In this document: positions 47,379-56,532 of the stretch, one piece after another
Layout: each line of letters begins with the position of its first letter
Numbering within the stretch: the first letter of the stretch is position 1
DNA from: Polynucleobacter sp. UK-Kesae-W10
GTDB lineage: Bacteria > Pseudomonadota > Gammaproteobacteria > Burkholderiales > Burkholderiaceae
Direction: 5' to 3'
Assembly (NCBI RefSeq): GCF_018881575.1
Contig: NZ_JACVQB010000003.1
Span: forward strand, 1-64,000
Length of the DNA stretch: 64,000 nucleotides
The notes under the pieces: model-generated
The model's database searches: none
What the model was told of the DNA's origin: nothing
What the model saw: the letters and a program-made list of their open reading frames with translations, nothing else
Program-made: the position numbers and the translations under genes

Positions 47379-48716
47379 ATGGCTGTGCAGATAGAAAATT
47401 TAGGTTCGTTAGACCGCAAAATGACTTTGGAATTCGCTCGTGCCGATTTGGCAAAAGCGCGTGAAACGCGTTTGGCTCAAGTTGGTAAGACCATGAAAGT
47501 AGCAGGCTTTCGTCCAGGAAAAGTTCCAAAGAGCATGGTTGAAAAGCAATACGGCATGCAAGTGGATTACGAACTGCAATTTGATAAAGCTTCTGAACTC
47601 TTTTATGAGCTGAGCCAAAAAGAGGGCGTCAAATTAGCTGGGCAGCCACGTCTCGAGCCAAAGAGTGAGCTCGATGCCGACAAAATCGTATTCGATGCTT
47701 TTTTTGAAGTATTGCCAGAAGTCAAAATTGGTGACTTTAGTAAAGCTGAAGTAACAAAGTACACAACTGAGATTGGTGAAGCAGAAATTGACCGTGCAAT
47801 TGATGTATTGCGCAAGCAGCAAGTGCATTACCATCCACGTGGCCAGGCTGGCGCGCATGGTGACGGCGGCTCTAATCTTGCTGCCCAAACGGGTGACCAG
47901 GTGGTAATCGATTTCGTGGGCAAGTTAGATGGCGTTGAATTTGCTGGCGGTAAGGCTGATAACTTTGAATTCGTATTGGGCGAGGGCCGTATGTTGCCTG
48001 AGTTTGAAGCAGCTACCTTAGGCCTCAAAGCGGGTGAAAGCAAGACTTTCCCATTGTCATTCCCGGCTGATTACCATGGCAAAGATGTTGCTGGTAAGAC
48101 AGCAGAATTTACGGTTACCGTGAAGTCTGTTAACTGGGCGCATTTACCTGCAGTAGATGATGCCTTCGCATTATCTTTAGGCGTTACTGAAGGTGGCGTT
48201 GCCAAGATGCGTGAAGAAGTGAAGCAGAATTTAGATCGCGAAGTGAAGCGTCGTATTACTTCCTTGTTGAAAAATGAAGTGATGGATAAGTTAAATGCAT
48301 TGTGCGAACTTGAAGTACCAAAATCTTTGGTGGCTTCTGAGCAAGAGCGTTTAGTAGAGGGTGCGCGTCAAGATTTAATGCAACGTGGTGTGCCTAACGC
48401 AAAGGACGCGCCAATTCCTCCAGAGATTTTTGCTGAACAGGCTCTCAAGCGCGTTCGCCTTGGTTTGATCTTGGGTGATCTCGTTAAGAAAAACAATTTG
48501 GCTGCTACCGCCGACCAAATTAAAGCTGAGATTGATGAGCAGGCTGCTACTTACGAAGATCCAAAAGAGGTAGTGCGCTGGTATTACAGCAACCCAGGCC
48601 GATTGAAAGATATTGAGAATTTGGTCTTGGAAGACAATGTGATCAAGCATTTCACTTCCTTAGCCAAGGTGAGTGATAAGCCGATCAGCTTTGAAGAGTT
48701 AAGCAAGCTAAACTAA
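47379..48716 (+). CDS. tig: Trigger factor
   Basis: A ribosome-bound chaperone. N-terminal ribosome-docking domain with FRPGKVPKSMVEKQYG (the GFRxGKxP signature). The FKBP-type PPIase domain, about residues 165-250, starts GDQVVIDFVGKLDGVEF and has LPEFEAATLGLKAGE. The C-terminal helical cradle follows. Length 445 is typical. It begins the tig-clpP-clpX-lon block. Confidence 0.95.
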   Translation: MAVQIENLGSLDRKMTLEFARADLAKARETRLAQVGKTMKVAGFRPGKVPKSMVEKQYGMQVDYELQFDKASELFYELSQKEGVKLAGQPRLEPKSELDADKIVFDAFFEVLPEVKIGDFSKAEVTKYTTEIGEAEIDRAIDVLRKQQVHYHPRGQAGAHGDGGSNLAAQTGDQVVIDFVGKLDGVEFAGGKADNFEFVLGEGRMLPEFEAATLGLKAGESKTFPLSFPADYHGKDVAGKTAEFTVTVKSVNWAHLPAVDDAFALSLGVTEGGVAKMREEVKQNLDREVKRRITSLLKNEVMDKLNALCELEVPKSLVASEQERLVEGARQDLMQRGVPNAKDAPIPPEIFAEQALKRVRLGLILGDLVKKNNLAATADQIKAEIDEQAATYEDPKEVVRWYYSNPGRLKDIENLVLEDNVIKHFTSLAKVSDKPISFEELSKLN

Positions 48717-48749
48717 GACGTCCATTCATTATTTATAAAAGGTCTTGAT

Positions 48750-49379
48750 ATGAACCACTACCAATTTCAATCCGAAGATTTAGAACCTAAAGGTTTGGGT
48801 TTGGTTCCTATGGTGATTGAGACCTCAGGACGTGGTGAGCGCGCCTATGATATTTACTCGCGCTTATTAAGGGAGCGCGTTGTATTTCTCGTGGGCGAAG
48901 TCAATGACCAAACGGCTAATCTGGTGATTGCCCAGCTCTTGTTCCTAGAGAGCGAAAACCCAGATAAAGATATTTCTTTGTATATCAACTCTCCAGGTGG
49001 CTCTGTTTCAGCTGGTTTGGCGATCTACGACACTATGCAGTTCATCAAACCCCATGTCAGCACATTGTGCATGGGTATGGCTGCTAGCATGGGTGCCTTC
49101 CTCTTGTGCGCAGGTGAAAAGGGTAAGCGTTATGCGTTGCCGAATTCCCGTGTCATGATTCATCAACCCCTTGGTGGTGCTCGTGGCCAGGCGTCTGACA
49201 TTGAAATACAAGCACGTGAAATTCTTTACTTGCGTGAACGTCTGAATAAGATTTTGGCTGATCGTACTGGCCAGTCTATTGAGACGATTGCGAAAGATAC
49301 TGACCGTGATAACTTTATGTCTGCAGAGCAGGCTAAAGAGTACGGCTTAATTGACAAGGTTATTGAAAAGCGTCCTTAA
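48750..49379 (+). CDS. clpP: ATP-dependent Clp protease proteolytic subunit
   Basis: A serine protease barrel that partners ClpX. Ser is in [13 protein letters not shown], His in [16 protein letters not shown], and Asp in the downstream strand ([18 protein letters not shown] region). N-terminal propeptide [10 protein letters not shown]... precedes [23 protein letters not shown]. Length 209. AAAAGG Shine-Dalgarno. Confidence 0.96.
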   Translation: MNHYQFQSEDLEPKGLGLVPMVIETSGRGERAYDIYSRLLRERVVFLVGEVNDQTANLVIAQLLFLESENPDKDISLYINSPGGSVSAGLAIYDTMQFIKPHVSTLCMGMAASMGAFLLCAGEKGKRYALPNSRVMIHQPLGGARGQASDIEIQAREILYLRERLNKILADRTGQSIETIAKDTDRDNFMSAEQAKEYGLIDKVIEKRP

Positions 49380-49415
49380 TGCTTTTTTCCAATAGATAGA
49401 TATCGAGCGAATACT

Positions 49416-50777
49416 TTGACCGACACTACCAGCACCAATTCCACAGATAAAGTTTTGCATTGTTCTTTTTGTGGAAAAAGTCAGCATGAAGTCAAAAAGC
49501 TGATAGCTGGACCATCCGTCTTTATTTGCGATGAGTGTATTGATCTCTGTACCGACATTATTCAAGAAGAAATCGCCAAGCTTCCTAAGGAAGAGGGCGA
49601 CGATTCTTTGCCTACACCTCACCAGATTCGTGAAAATCTCGATCAATATGTGATTGGTCAGGATCACGCCAAGAAAACCTTGGCAGTTGCGGTTTATAAC
49701 CACTATAAGCGTTTGCAGTATTTGCCAAAACCCAAAAAAGAGAAGTTGGATAAGGATGGCAAGCCTGTAGAGGCGGCTGATAAGAAAGATTCTAAGACCC
49801 CTGCTAAGGCCATTGTGGATGGTGTGGAGTTGGCTAAAAGTAATATCTTGCTCATTGGCCCAACTGGTTCAGGCAAAACACTGTTAGCGCAAACGCTAGC
49901 TCGCATGCTTGACGTTCCATTTGTCATGGCTGATGCGACGACTTTGACAGAAGCTGGCTATGTTGGTGAAGACGTTGAAAATATTATTCAAAAGCTTTTG
50001 CAGGCTTGTGATTACAACGTTGAAAAAGCGCAGCGTGGCATTGTTTATATCGATGAGATTGATAAGATCTCTCGCAAATCAGATAACCCATCTATTACGC
50101 GTGATGTTTCTGGCGAAGGTGTTCAGCAGGCTTTGCTGAAACTAGTTGAAGGCACTATGGCGTCGGTGCCACCACAGGGTGGACGCAAGCATCCAAACCA
50201 AGACTTCTTACAAGTTGATACCACGAATATTTTGTTTATTTGTGGTGGTGCATTTGATGGTCTTGAAAAAGTGATACAACAACGCACCGCTAAAACAGGT
50301 ATTGGTTTTAATGCATCTGTTCCTGGTAAAGATGATCGTGGCGTAAGTGATTTGTTGATTGAGGTTGAACCCGAGGATTTGATTAAGTTTGGTTTAATTC
50401 CGGAGTTAATTGGTCGCTTACCTGTTGTTGCTACTTTGGCGCAACTTGATGAAGAGGCTTTGATTCAAATTTTGACTGAGCCTAAGAATGCTTTAGTAAA
50501 GCAATACCAGGCTTTACTGACCATGGAAGGCTCAGAGCTTGAAGTGCGCCGTGAAGCCCTCTCAGCGATTGCCAAGAAGGCGATTGCTCGTAAAACGGGT
50601 GCGCGTGGTCTTCGATCCATTCTTGAGGGCTCGTTGATGGACGTAATGTATGACCTTCCATCTCTCAAAAACGTGCAAAAGGTCGTTATTGACGAGGCGA
50701 GCATTGCGGAGGGTGGTAAGCCCTTATTGGTCTACAAACAAGATCTAGATCAGTCCGATTTGAGCAAAAAAGCCTAA
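49416..50777 (+). CDS. clpX: ATP-dependent Clp protease ATP-binding subunit ClpX
   Basis: A hexameric AAA+ unfoldase. The N-terminal C4 zinc finger is CSFCGKSQ...[10 protein letters not shown]. Walker A is [13 protein letters not shown], Walker B is [10 protein letters not shown], and the pore loop is near [10 protein letters not shown]. An insert [15 protein letters not shown] precedes the AAA+ core. The start must be TTG at 49416, 16 residues before the first zinc Cys; no ATG is in frame upstream. Length 453, a little longer than E. coli. Confidence 0.95.
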   Translation: MTDTTSTNSTDKVLHCSFCGKSQHEVKKLIAGPSVFICDECIDLCTDIIQEEIAKLPKEEGDDSLPTPHQIRENLDQYVIGQDHAKKTLAVAVYNHYKRLQYLPKPKKEKLDKDGKPVEAADKKDSKTPAKAIVDGVELAKSNILLIGPTGSGKTLLAQTLARMLDVPFVMADATTLTEAGYVGEDVENIIQKLLQACDYNVEKAQRGIVYIDEIDKISRKSDNPSITRDVSGEGVQQALLKLVEGTMASVPPQGGRKHPNQDFLQVDTTNILFICGGAFDGLEKVIQQRTAKTGIGFNASVPGKDDRGVSDLLIEVEPEDLIKFGLIPELIGRLPVVATLAQLDEEALIQILTEPKNALVKQYQALLTMEGSELEVRREALSAIAKKAIARKTGARGLRSILEGSLMDVMYDLPSLKNVQKVVIDEASIAEGGKPLLVYKQDLDQSDLSKKA

Positions 50778-50801
50778 TTTCTTAGGGTTTTTGCTATTTT
50801 T

Positions 50802-50824
50802 GGGGCATTTTTGCCCCTTTTTTA
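50802..50824 (+). terminator. Intrinsic terminator after clpX
   Basis: GGGGCA (50802-50807), TTTT loop, TGCCCC (50812-50817), then a run of T. It separates clpX from lon, so lon has its own promoter. Confidence 0.82.
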
Positions 50825-50835
50825 CCCTTTTTCCC

Positions 50836-50864
50836 CTTGAATTTCACAAAGTGCTACCCATATA
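50836..50864 (+). promoter_or_regulatory. Sigma-32-type heat-shock promoter of lon
   Basis: CTTGAA (50836-50841) and CCCATATA (50857-50864) separated by 15 nt match the sigma-32 consensus CTTGAA-N(13-17)-CCCCATnT. Located between the clpX terminator and lon, with about 100 nt of leader. Family knowledge: lon is a classic heat-shock gene. Confidence 0.65.
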
Positions 50865-50966
50865 GGTAGTATGCTACTCAAGAATAAGGTCGCTATTTAG
50901 TGGTTATGCATTTGCAGGTCACTAGATAAGACGCTTGAGAATTGATTACTTTGGAGGATTTGCCCT

Positions 50967-53399
50967 ATGCCTGGCCACTTATTACTACCCTCTGAGCCGA
51001 TTCAACTACCGTTACTTCCCCTGCGGGATGTCGTTGTATTTCCCCACATGGTGATCCCATTGTTTGTGGGACGTCCTAAATCGATTAAAGCGCTCGAAGC
51101 TGCCATGGAAACTGGCAAGAATGTTCTTTTGGTCGCTCAAAAGACGGCGGCTAAAGATGAGCCTGGAATTGAAGACCTGTATGAGGTAGGTTGCATTGCA
51201 AATATCTTGCAAATGCTCAAACTTCCTGATGGCACTGTGAAGGTGCTTGTTGAAGGTGTGCAACGTGCAGAGGTGAGTCAAATTGAAGATGCGCTCGGTT
51301 ACTTCAATTGTGAAGCAACGCCGACAGCAATGAATGCAATCGATGCACATGAAACAGAAGCCTTACGTCGCGCCATCATGGCACAGTTTGATCAATACGT
51401 AAAACTGAATAAAAAAGTACCCCAAGAAATTCTGTCTTCCTTAGGCGGCATTGATGACCCGAGCCGTTTGGCGGACACCATCTGCGCACATCTGCCAGTT
51501 AAGCTGGAGCAAAAGCAACGCTTGTTAGAGATGACGGATGTTGTCCAACGCTTAGAAAGCCTCTTGGCTGATCTCGAGAGTGAGATCGATATTTTGCAAG
51601 TTGAGAAAAGAATCCGCGGCCGTGTTAAACGCCAAATGGAAAAGAGCCAACGCGAGTACTACCTCAATGAGCAAGTAAAAGCCATTCAGAAGGAATTGGG
51701 CGAAGGAGAAGAGGGCGCTGACCTGGAGGAATTGGAAAAGCGTATCAAAGCTGCCCGTATGCCAAAAGAGGCTTTAAAAAAGGCCGAGTCTGAGCTCAAA
51801 AAACTGAAGCTGATGTCACCCATGTCTGCTGAGGCAACCGTGATTCGTAACTTTATTGATACCTTGGTCAATCTTCCCTGGAAGAAAAAGACCAAAATCA
51901 ATAACGATCTTACCAACGCTGAAAAGGTGTTGGATGAAGATCACTATGGTTTAGATAAGGTTAAAGAACGTATTTTGGAGTACCTCGCTGTGCAACAGCG
52001 AGTAGATCGCGTCAAGGCGCCCATTTTGTGTTTAGTGGGTCCTCCTGGAGTTGGTAAGACTTCCTTGGGTCAATCGATTGCTCGCGCAACTAATCGTAAA
52101 TTTGTGCGTATGGCCTTAGGAGGCGTACGTGATGAATCCGAAATTCGCGGTCATCGCCGTACTTATATTGGGTCTATGCCTGGCAAGATCCTGACTAGCT
52201 TAACTAAAGTTGGTGTCCGTAATCCATTATTCCTGTTGGATGAGGTAGATAAGATGGGCATGGATTTCCGGGGCGATCCTGCTAGTGCATTACTGGAGGT
52301 TTTGGACCCAGAGCAAAACCATACTTTCCAAGATCACTATGTAGAAGTGGACTTCGATCTCTCTGATGTGATGTTCGTTGCCACCTCAAATTCGTTGAAT
52401 ATTCCTGGCCCGCTATTGGACCGCCTCGAAATTATTCGCTTGGCTGGCTACACCGAAGATGAGAAGACTAGCATCGCGGTAAATTATTTGATTCCCAAAC
52501 AAATCAAGAACAATGGTTTGAAGAAGGACGAGCTCAAGATTGAGGATAGCGCCGTTCGAAATATGATTCGCTACTACACCCGAGAAGCTGGCGTGCGCTC
52601 TCTCGAACGAGAAATCAGCAAGATCTGCCGCAAAGTAGTCAAGCTTTTGCTCTTGAAAAAAGAGGCTGCCCCTGTAGTTGTCAATGCAGACAATTTAGAG
52701 AAGTTCCTATCTGTTCGCATGTACGACTTTGGTTTGGCTGGCAAAGAAAATCAAGTTGGTCAGGTGACTGGTTTGGCTTGGACTGAAGTGGGTGGAGATT
52801 TGCTCACGATTGAAGCGGCTGTTATGCCTGGTAAGGGTGTGATTACTCGTACCGGTTCGATTGGCGACGTGATGAAAGAATCCGTTGAAGCCGCTCGCAC
52901 CGTGGTTCGATCCAGGGCAAAGCGCCTAGGGATTGCTGATGAGTCTTTTGAGAAGAAAGATATTCATATTCACTTCCCGGATGGTGCAACTCCAAAGGAT
53001 GGTCCCTCAGCAGGTATTGCAATCACTACTGCATTGGTTTCCGTATTCACTGGTATTCCAATTCGTTCCGATGTTGCTATGACTGGTGAGATTACCTTGC
53101 GTGGTGAAGTGCTTCCGATCGGCGGTTTAAAAGAAAAGCTCTTGGCAGCGCATCGTGGCGGCATTAAGTTAGCTTTGATACCAGAGGAAAATGTGAAGGA
53201 TTTGATTGATATTCCTGACAACGTCAAGAATGCCATTGAGATTATTCCGGTTCGCTGGATTGATAAGGTGCTTGAACTTGCTCTTGAACGTATGCCTGAA
53301 GCCTTGCCTGAGCCTACGCCTGAGGAGTTGGCCAAAAAGGCTGCTGAAGCAAGCAAAGCCACGGGCAGCGCCCCTTCTGGGGACGTGCTAAAGCACTAA
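50967..53399 (+). CDS. lon: ATP-dependent protease La
   Basis: A single-chain AAA+ protease. N-terminal substrate domain LPLLPLRDVVVFPHMVIPLFVGR is followed by coiled-coil residues around 200-260. Walker A is GPPGVGKTSLGQ, Walker B is PLFLLDEVDKM. The Ser-Lys dyad lies in DGATPKDGPSAGIAI and the Lys of the GGLKEKLLAA block. Length 810. Shine-Dalgarno TGGAGGA precedes the ATG. A low-complexity Pro/Ala-rich tail ends the chain. Confidence 0.96.
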   Translation: MPGHLLLPSEPIQLPLLPLRDVVVFPHMVIPLFVGRPKSIKALEAAMETGKNVLLVAQKTAAKDEPGIEDLYEVGCIANILQMLKLPDGTVKVLVEGVQRAEVSQIEDALGYFNCEATPTAMNAIDAHETEALRRAIMAQFDQYVKLNKKVPQEILSSLGGIDDPSRLADTICAHLPVKLEQKQRLLEMTDVVQRLESLLADLESEIDILQVEKRIRGRVKRQMEKSQREYYLNEQVKAIQKELGEGEEGADLEELEKRIKAARMPKEALKKAESELKKLKLMSPMSAEATVIRNFIDTLVNLPWKKKTKINNDLTNAEKVLDEDHYGLDKVKERILEYLAVQQRVDRVKAPILCLVGPPGVGKTSLGQSIARATNRKFVRMALGGVRDESEIRGHRRTYIGSMPGKILTSLTKVGVRNPLFLLDEVDKMGMDFRGDPASALLEVLDPEQNHTFQDHYVEVDFDLSDVMFVATSNSLNIPGPLLDRLEIIRLAGYTEDEKTSIAVNYLIPKQIKNNGLKKDELKIEDSAVRNMIRYYTREAGVRSLEREISKICRKVVKLLLLKKEAAPVVVNADNLEKFLSVRMYDFGLAGKENQVGQVTGLAWTEVGGDLLTIEAAVMPGKGVITRTGSIGDVMKESVEAARTVVRSRAKRLGIADESFEKKDIHIHFPDGATPKDGPSAGIAITTALVSVFTGIPIRSDVAMTGEITLRGEVLPIGGLKEKLLAAHRGGIKLALIPEENVKDLIDIPDNVKNAIEIIPVRWIDKVLELALERMPEALPEPTPEELAKKAAEASKATGSAPSGDVLKH

Positions 53400-53514
53400 T
53401 TCCTCAGGGTAAAAGTTGTCATTCCGTTGAATTTGCCTAGCAAAATAGGGCAGATTTAACGGAATTGATGCCCGATTTCCATGCTTAGGTTACAATCTCA
53501 GCTGTAATATTTTG

Positions 53515-53590
53515 GGGCGCTTAGCTCAGTTGGTAGAGCGTCTGCCTTACACGCAGAATGTCGGGAGTTCGAGCCTCTCAGCGCCCACCA
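53515..53590 (+). tRNA. tRNA-Val (anticodon TAC)
   Basis: Acceptor GGGCGCT/AGCGCCC, D arm TAGCTCAGTTGGTAGAGCG, anticodon stem TCTGC/GCAGA with loop CTTACAC giving TAC, T arm GGAGTTCGAGCCTC. Discriminator A and encoded CCA. It lies between lon and the PpiD-like gene. Confidence 0.95.
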
Positions 53591-53702
53591 AAATGTTTAC
53601 ATCTTCTAGCCTTTTCTTGGCTTTCCATTCCCAAAGTCTTTGTGCCTAGTAAACTAGCGTCATTCCACGCAATTTTATTTTTAATTACTAGCGAACCTAT
53701 TC

Positions 53703-55166
53703 ATGTTTGATACCGTACGTAAGCATCAAAAAATACTTCAGCTTGTACTGATGTTATTCATTGTTCCATCCTTTGTGATGTTTGGTATTTCAAGCTATTC
53801 CGGTTTTCTGGATAAAGAAACTGACCTGATCAAAGTGAACGGCAAGCCAATTACCGCTCAAGAAGTTGATACGGCAGCCAAGCGCCAGGCCGAACGTGTG
53901 GGCGGTAGTCTGCAAATCGCCCAAAGCTTGCAATTTCGTCAAGCGATTCTGAATGAGTTACTGCAGCAGCGTATTTTAGGTTTTGCTGTAGTTAATCTAC
54001 GCCTTCAAGTGGGTAAAGAAGCTCTCATTAAAAGTTTGCAGAATATTCCACAGATTCGCGCGATGTATCGTCAAGATGGAAGTTTTGATGACGCACGCTT
54101 TAAACAATTGCTAGCCAACAATGGCATCAATGAAGAGCAGTTTTATGCCAGTCAGGCTTTTGATTTAAAAATTGGCCAGCTAGTAAACTCAGTAGCGCGC
54201 ACTGAAATCGGTACGCCAAAGCTTGCTGAGATCGTGTCAACCCTGTATGAAACAGAACGTCAGGTACAAGCAATGTCCTTTGATGCCAAAGACTTCCTTG
54301 GCAAGGTGAATCCAAGCCAGGAAGAGCTACAGGCTTTTTACAATGCAAATACCAAACTCTTTGAGAGTCCGGAATATGTTGATGTCGAATATATTGTGTT
54401 GAAAGCAGATCCCAAAGAAGATGCCAAGTCTTTTAGCGATAAAGCAGATCAATTTGCTAATTTGACCTATGACCAGTCTGACAGCCTCAAGCCTGCGGCT
54501 GACAAATTAAAGCTTAATGTACAAACCCAAAAGGGTTTGACTCGCTCTGGCCCAATGGGTGTCTCTAAAGATCACCCTTTAGCAAGCCCTAAAGTAGTTC
54601 AGTCACTTTTTGGTGATGAGGCGCTAAAGAACAAGCGAAATATTGAAGCAGTGCAAACCGCTCCTGGTGTTTTTGTATCGGCTCGGGTTATTACCTTTCA
54701 CCCCGCGCAAATCATGCCTTACAAAGAGGTTGCCTCGGAAGTGAAACGTCAAGTTAGTCAACGCGCAGCAGAAAAGCTAGCGGTAGCTGCAGCAGCAGAG
54801 CGATTTGCTGTTTTACAGAAGGACCCTAAAGTTTCCAGCGGATTTGCTGCCCCTATCTGGGTGTCTCGCAACAAGCCCGCTAATTTAATTGGCCCAGCCC
54901 TTGATGATGTGATGTCTATTAATTCAGATCAGTTGCCGGCAGTCGTTTCAGTGAGCAATCCTGGAGTTGGTACTACCTTGTATCGCGTGGATCAAGTGCG
55001 TCAGCCTGCTGGTGTGGATACAAAGATTCATAAAGCACAAGCGCAGCAAATCCAAGCCTTAAATGCTCAAGCTGAATTTGCCAGCTTTATGGGTTACTGG
55101 CGTGATGCTGCCGCAGTCAAAGTCATCAACCCATTAAAGCCACTCTCAAGTGGGGTCGGCAGTTAA
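53703..55166 (+). CDS. PpiD-like periplasmic chaperone lacking the parvulin domain
   Basis: An inner-membrane-anchored SurA_N_3/PpiD-family protein of 487 residues. One TM helix (about 11-30), then the N-terminal chaperone domain (IKVNGKPITAQEVDTAAKR, LNELLQQRILGFAV, FDDARFKQLLANNGINEEQF). Around residues 205-234 it reads VNPSQEELQAFYNANTKLF, EYIVLKAD as in full-length PpiD. It then jumps to FANLTYDQSDSLKPAADKL, which in ordinary PpiD (about 620-640 residues) follows the parvulin PPIase domain. The PPIase domain appears cleanly missing, about 150 residues, with the frame intact. It probably acts as a pure holdase chaperone. Confidence 0.78.
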   Translation: MFDTVRKHQKILQLVLMLFIVPSFVMFGISSYSGFLDKETDLIKVNGKPITAQEVDTAAKRQAERVGGSLQIAQSLQFRQAILNELLQQRILGFAVVNLRLQVGKEALIKSLQNIPQIRAMYRQDGSFDDARFKQLLANNGINEEQFYASQAFDLKIGQLVNSVARTEIGTPKLAEIVSTLYETERQVQAMSFDAKDFLGKVNPSQEELQAFYNANTKLFESPEYVDVEYIVLKADPKEDAKSFSDKADQFANLTYDQSDSLKPAADKLKLNVQTQKGLTRSGPMGVSKDHPLASPKVVQSLFGDEALKNKRNIEAVQTAPGVFVSARVITFHPAQIMPYKEVASEVKRQVSQRAAEKLAVAAAAERFAVLQKDPKVSSGFAAPIWVSRNKPANLIGPALDDVMSINSDQLPAVVSVSNPGVGTTLYRVDQVRQPAGVDTKIHKAQAQQIQALNAQAEFASFMGYWRDAAAVKVINPLKPLSSGVGS

Positions 55167-55807
55167 TTCACTTGCTGCGAACGTTGCAGGAGCGATTGAT
55201 ATGGGGCCATTGAGCCCCATACGTTTTTAAAGAGAATAATTTGTGCCGCTTCATTCGGGTGAATGTTGTCTGCCTGAAAAAGCGATTTGTTATTAACTAT
55301 TCCGGCCATAAAAAAGGGTAGCAGAGTAACACCTTCTTGTTTTGCAAGCATTGGATAAAGATCTTTAAATTGGCTTGTGTAGCTCTGTCCATAGTTTGGC
55401 GGGATTTGCATTCCGAAGAGTAGTACCTTTGATCCTGATTGTTTACACATCAAAATCATTTTGCGTAAATTTTGCTGTGTTTGTTCTATGGAAAGCCCGC
55501 GCAAGGCATCATTGGCGCCCAGCTCTAGTAAGACAATTCCAGGCCTTTTGCTCTCTAAAAGAGCAGGCAGTCGGGTTGCCCCTCCAGCGGTAGTTTCACC
55601 GCTGATGCTAGCGTTAAATATGGTCCAGGGGCTTGATTGTTTTTTAAGCTGGTCCTCCAGTAGCTTTACCCAGCCTGTACCGCGAGTGATGCCGTATTCA
55701 GCTGACAAGCTGTCGCCCATGACCAATATGACCGGATTTGCATGCGCTGCTGTGATAAAGGAAATTAACAGGCAAAATAAGCCTGCTATTAGGGTATTTT
55801 TAATCAT
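55163..55807 (-). CDS. tesA: Periplasmic GDSL-type esterase/acyl-CoA thioesterase I (TesA-like)
   Basis: A SGNH-hydrolase with signal peptide (MIKNTLIAGLFCLLISF..., cleavage near AAHANP). The blocks are VILVMGDSLSAEYGI (nucleophile Ser), GETTAGG (Gly), LLELGANDALRG (Asn) and the C-terminal DNIHPNEA (Asp, His). Other ATG codons at 55816 and 55834 are possible; I chose 55807 because it gives a compact signal peptide. Length 214. The stop overlaps the PpiD-like gene end by 4 bp. The divergent YbbA-type ATPase is the same neighbour as in E. coli. Confidence 0.88.
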   Translation of the reverse strand: MIKNTLIAGLFCLLISFITAAHANPVILVMGDSLSAEYGITRGTGWVKLLEDQLKKQSSPWTIFNASISGETTAGGATRLPALLESKRPGIVLLELGANDALRGLSIEQTQQNLRKMILMCKQSGSKVLLFGMQIPPNYGQSYTSQFKDLYPMLAKQEGVTLLPFFMAGIVNNKSLFQADNIHPNEAAQIILFKNVWGSMAPYQSLLQRSQQVN

Positions 55808-55836
55808 GTAAGGCATGTAAGCACTTTGATTCATCT

Positions 55837-56511
55837 ATGAGTATTCCAGCAACCGTTCTCAGCGCAAACCATCTTAGTAAAAACGTTCAGACTAACGATG
55901 GCACTTTATCCATTTTGCACGACATTCATTTTGAATTGGCGCGGGGAGAGAGTGTGGCTATTACAGGAGCCTCTGGATCTGGTAAAAGCACTTTACTGAG
56001 CCTTTTAGCCGGTTTAGATGTTCCCAGCTCTGGTTATGTCTGTTTGATGGATCAGAACCTCAGTGATTTAAATGAAGATGGGCGGGCTCAATTACGCGGT
56101 TCCCATGTTGGGTTTGTCTTTCAATCTTTCCAGTTGCTGCCGCATTTAACTGCTCTTGAAAATGTGATGCTCCCGGCCGAAATGCGAGGATTACCCAAGG
56201 TTAAAGAGCAGGCTCAAGTTTGGCTGGAAAAAGTGGGCCTTCAGGGGCGTCTAAACCACTTCCCAAAGACCCTTTCTGGCGGAGAGCAGCAGCGTGTCGC
56301 TCTGGCAAGGGCCTTTATTACCCAGCCCGACATCCTGTTTGCGGATGAGCCTACGGGCAGCCTAGATGAGTCAAGTGGGGATAGGGTGATTGAGCTACTT
56401 TTTGAGCTCAATCTAGCCAGCAAATCGACCCTAGTCTTGGTCACCCATGACCCAGCCTTGGCTAGCCGGTGCCAGCGCCAGATACGGCTGCAAGGTGGAC
56501 GCTTGCTGTAG
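55837..56511 (+). CDS. YbbA/LolD-type ABC transporter ATP-binding protein
   Basis: A 224-residue ABC ATPase of the MacB/LolD class. Walker A GASGSGKST, Q-loop GFVFQSFQLLP, signature LSGGEQQRVALARA, Walker B ILFADEPTGSLDE, H-loop LVTHD. In E. coli ybbA is divergent from tesA and followed by the permease ybbP; here the permease is not adjacent, purL comes next. The ATPase must therefore pair with an unlinked permease or have another role. Confidence 0.87.
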   Translation: MSIPATVLSANHLSKNVQTNDGTLSILHDIHFELARGESVAITGASGSGKSTLLSLLAGLDVPSSGYVCLMDQNLSDLNEDGRAQLRGSHVGFVFQSFQLLPHLTALENVMLPAEMRGLPKVKEQAQVWLEKVGLQGRLNHFPKTLSGGEQQRVALARAFITQPDILFADEPTGSLDESSGDRVIELLFELNLASKSTLVLVTHDPALASRCQRQIRLQGGRLL

Positions 56512-56520
56512 GCAAAACCT

Positions 56521-56526
56521 TATAAT
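56521..56526 (+). promoter_or_regulatory. -10 element of purL
   Basis: A consensus TATAAT ends exactly 6 nt before the purL ATG (56533), so the predicted +1 is the A of the start codon. No Shine-Dalgarno at a usable distance. This is the strongest example of the leaderless pattern in the window. Confidence 0.55.
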
Positions 56527-56532
56527 CTAGGG

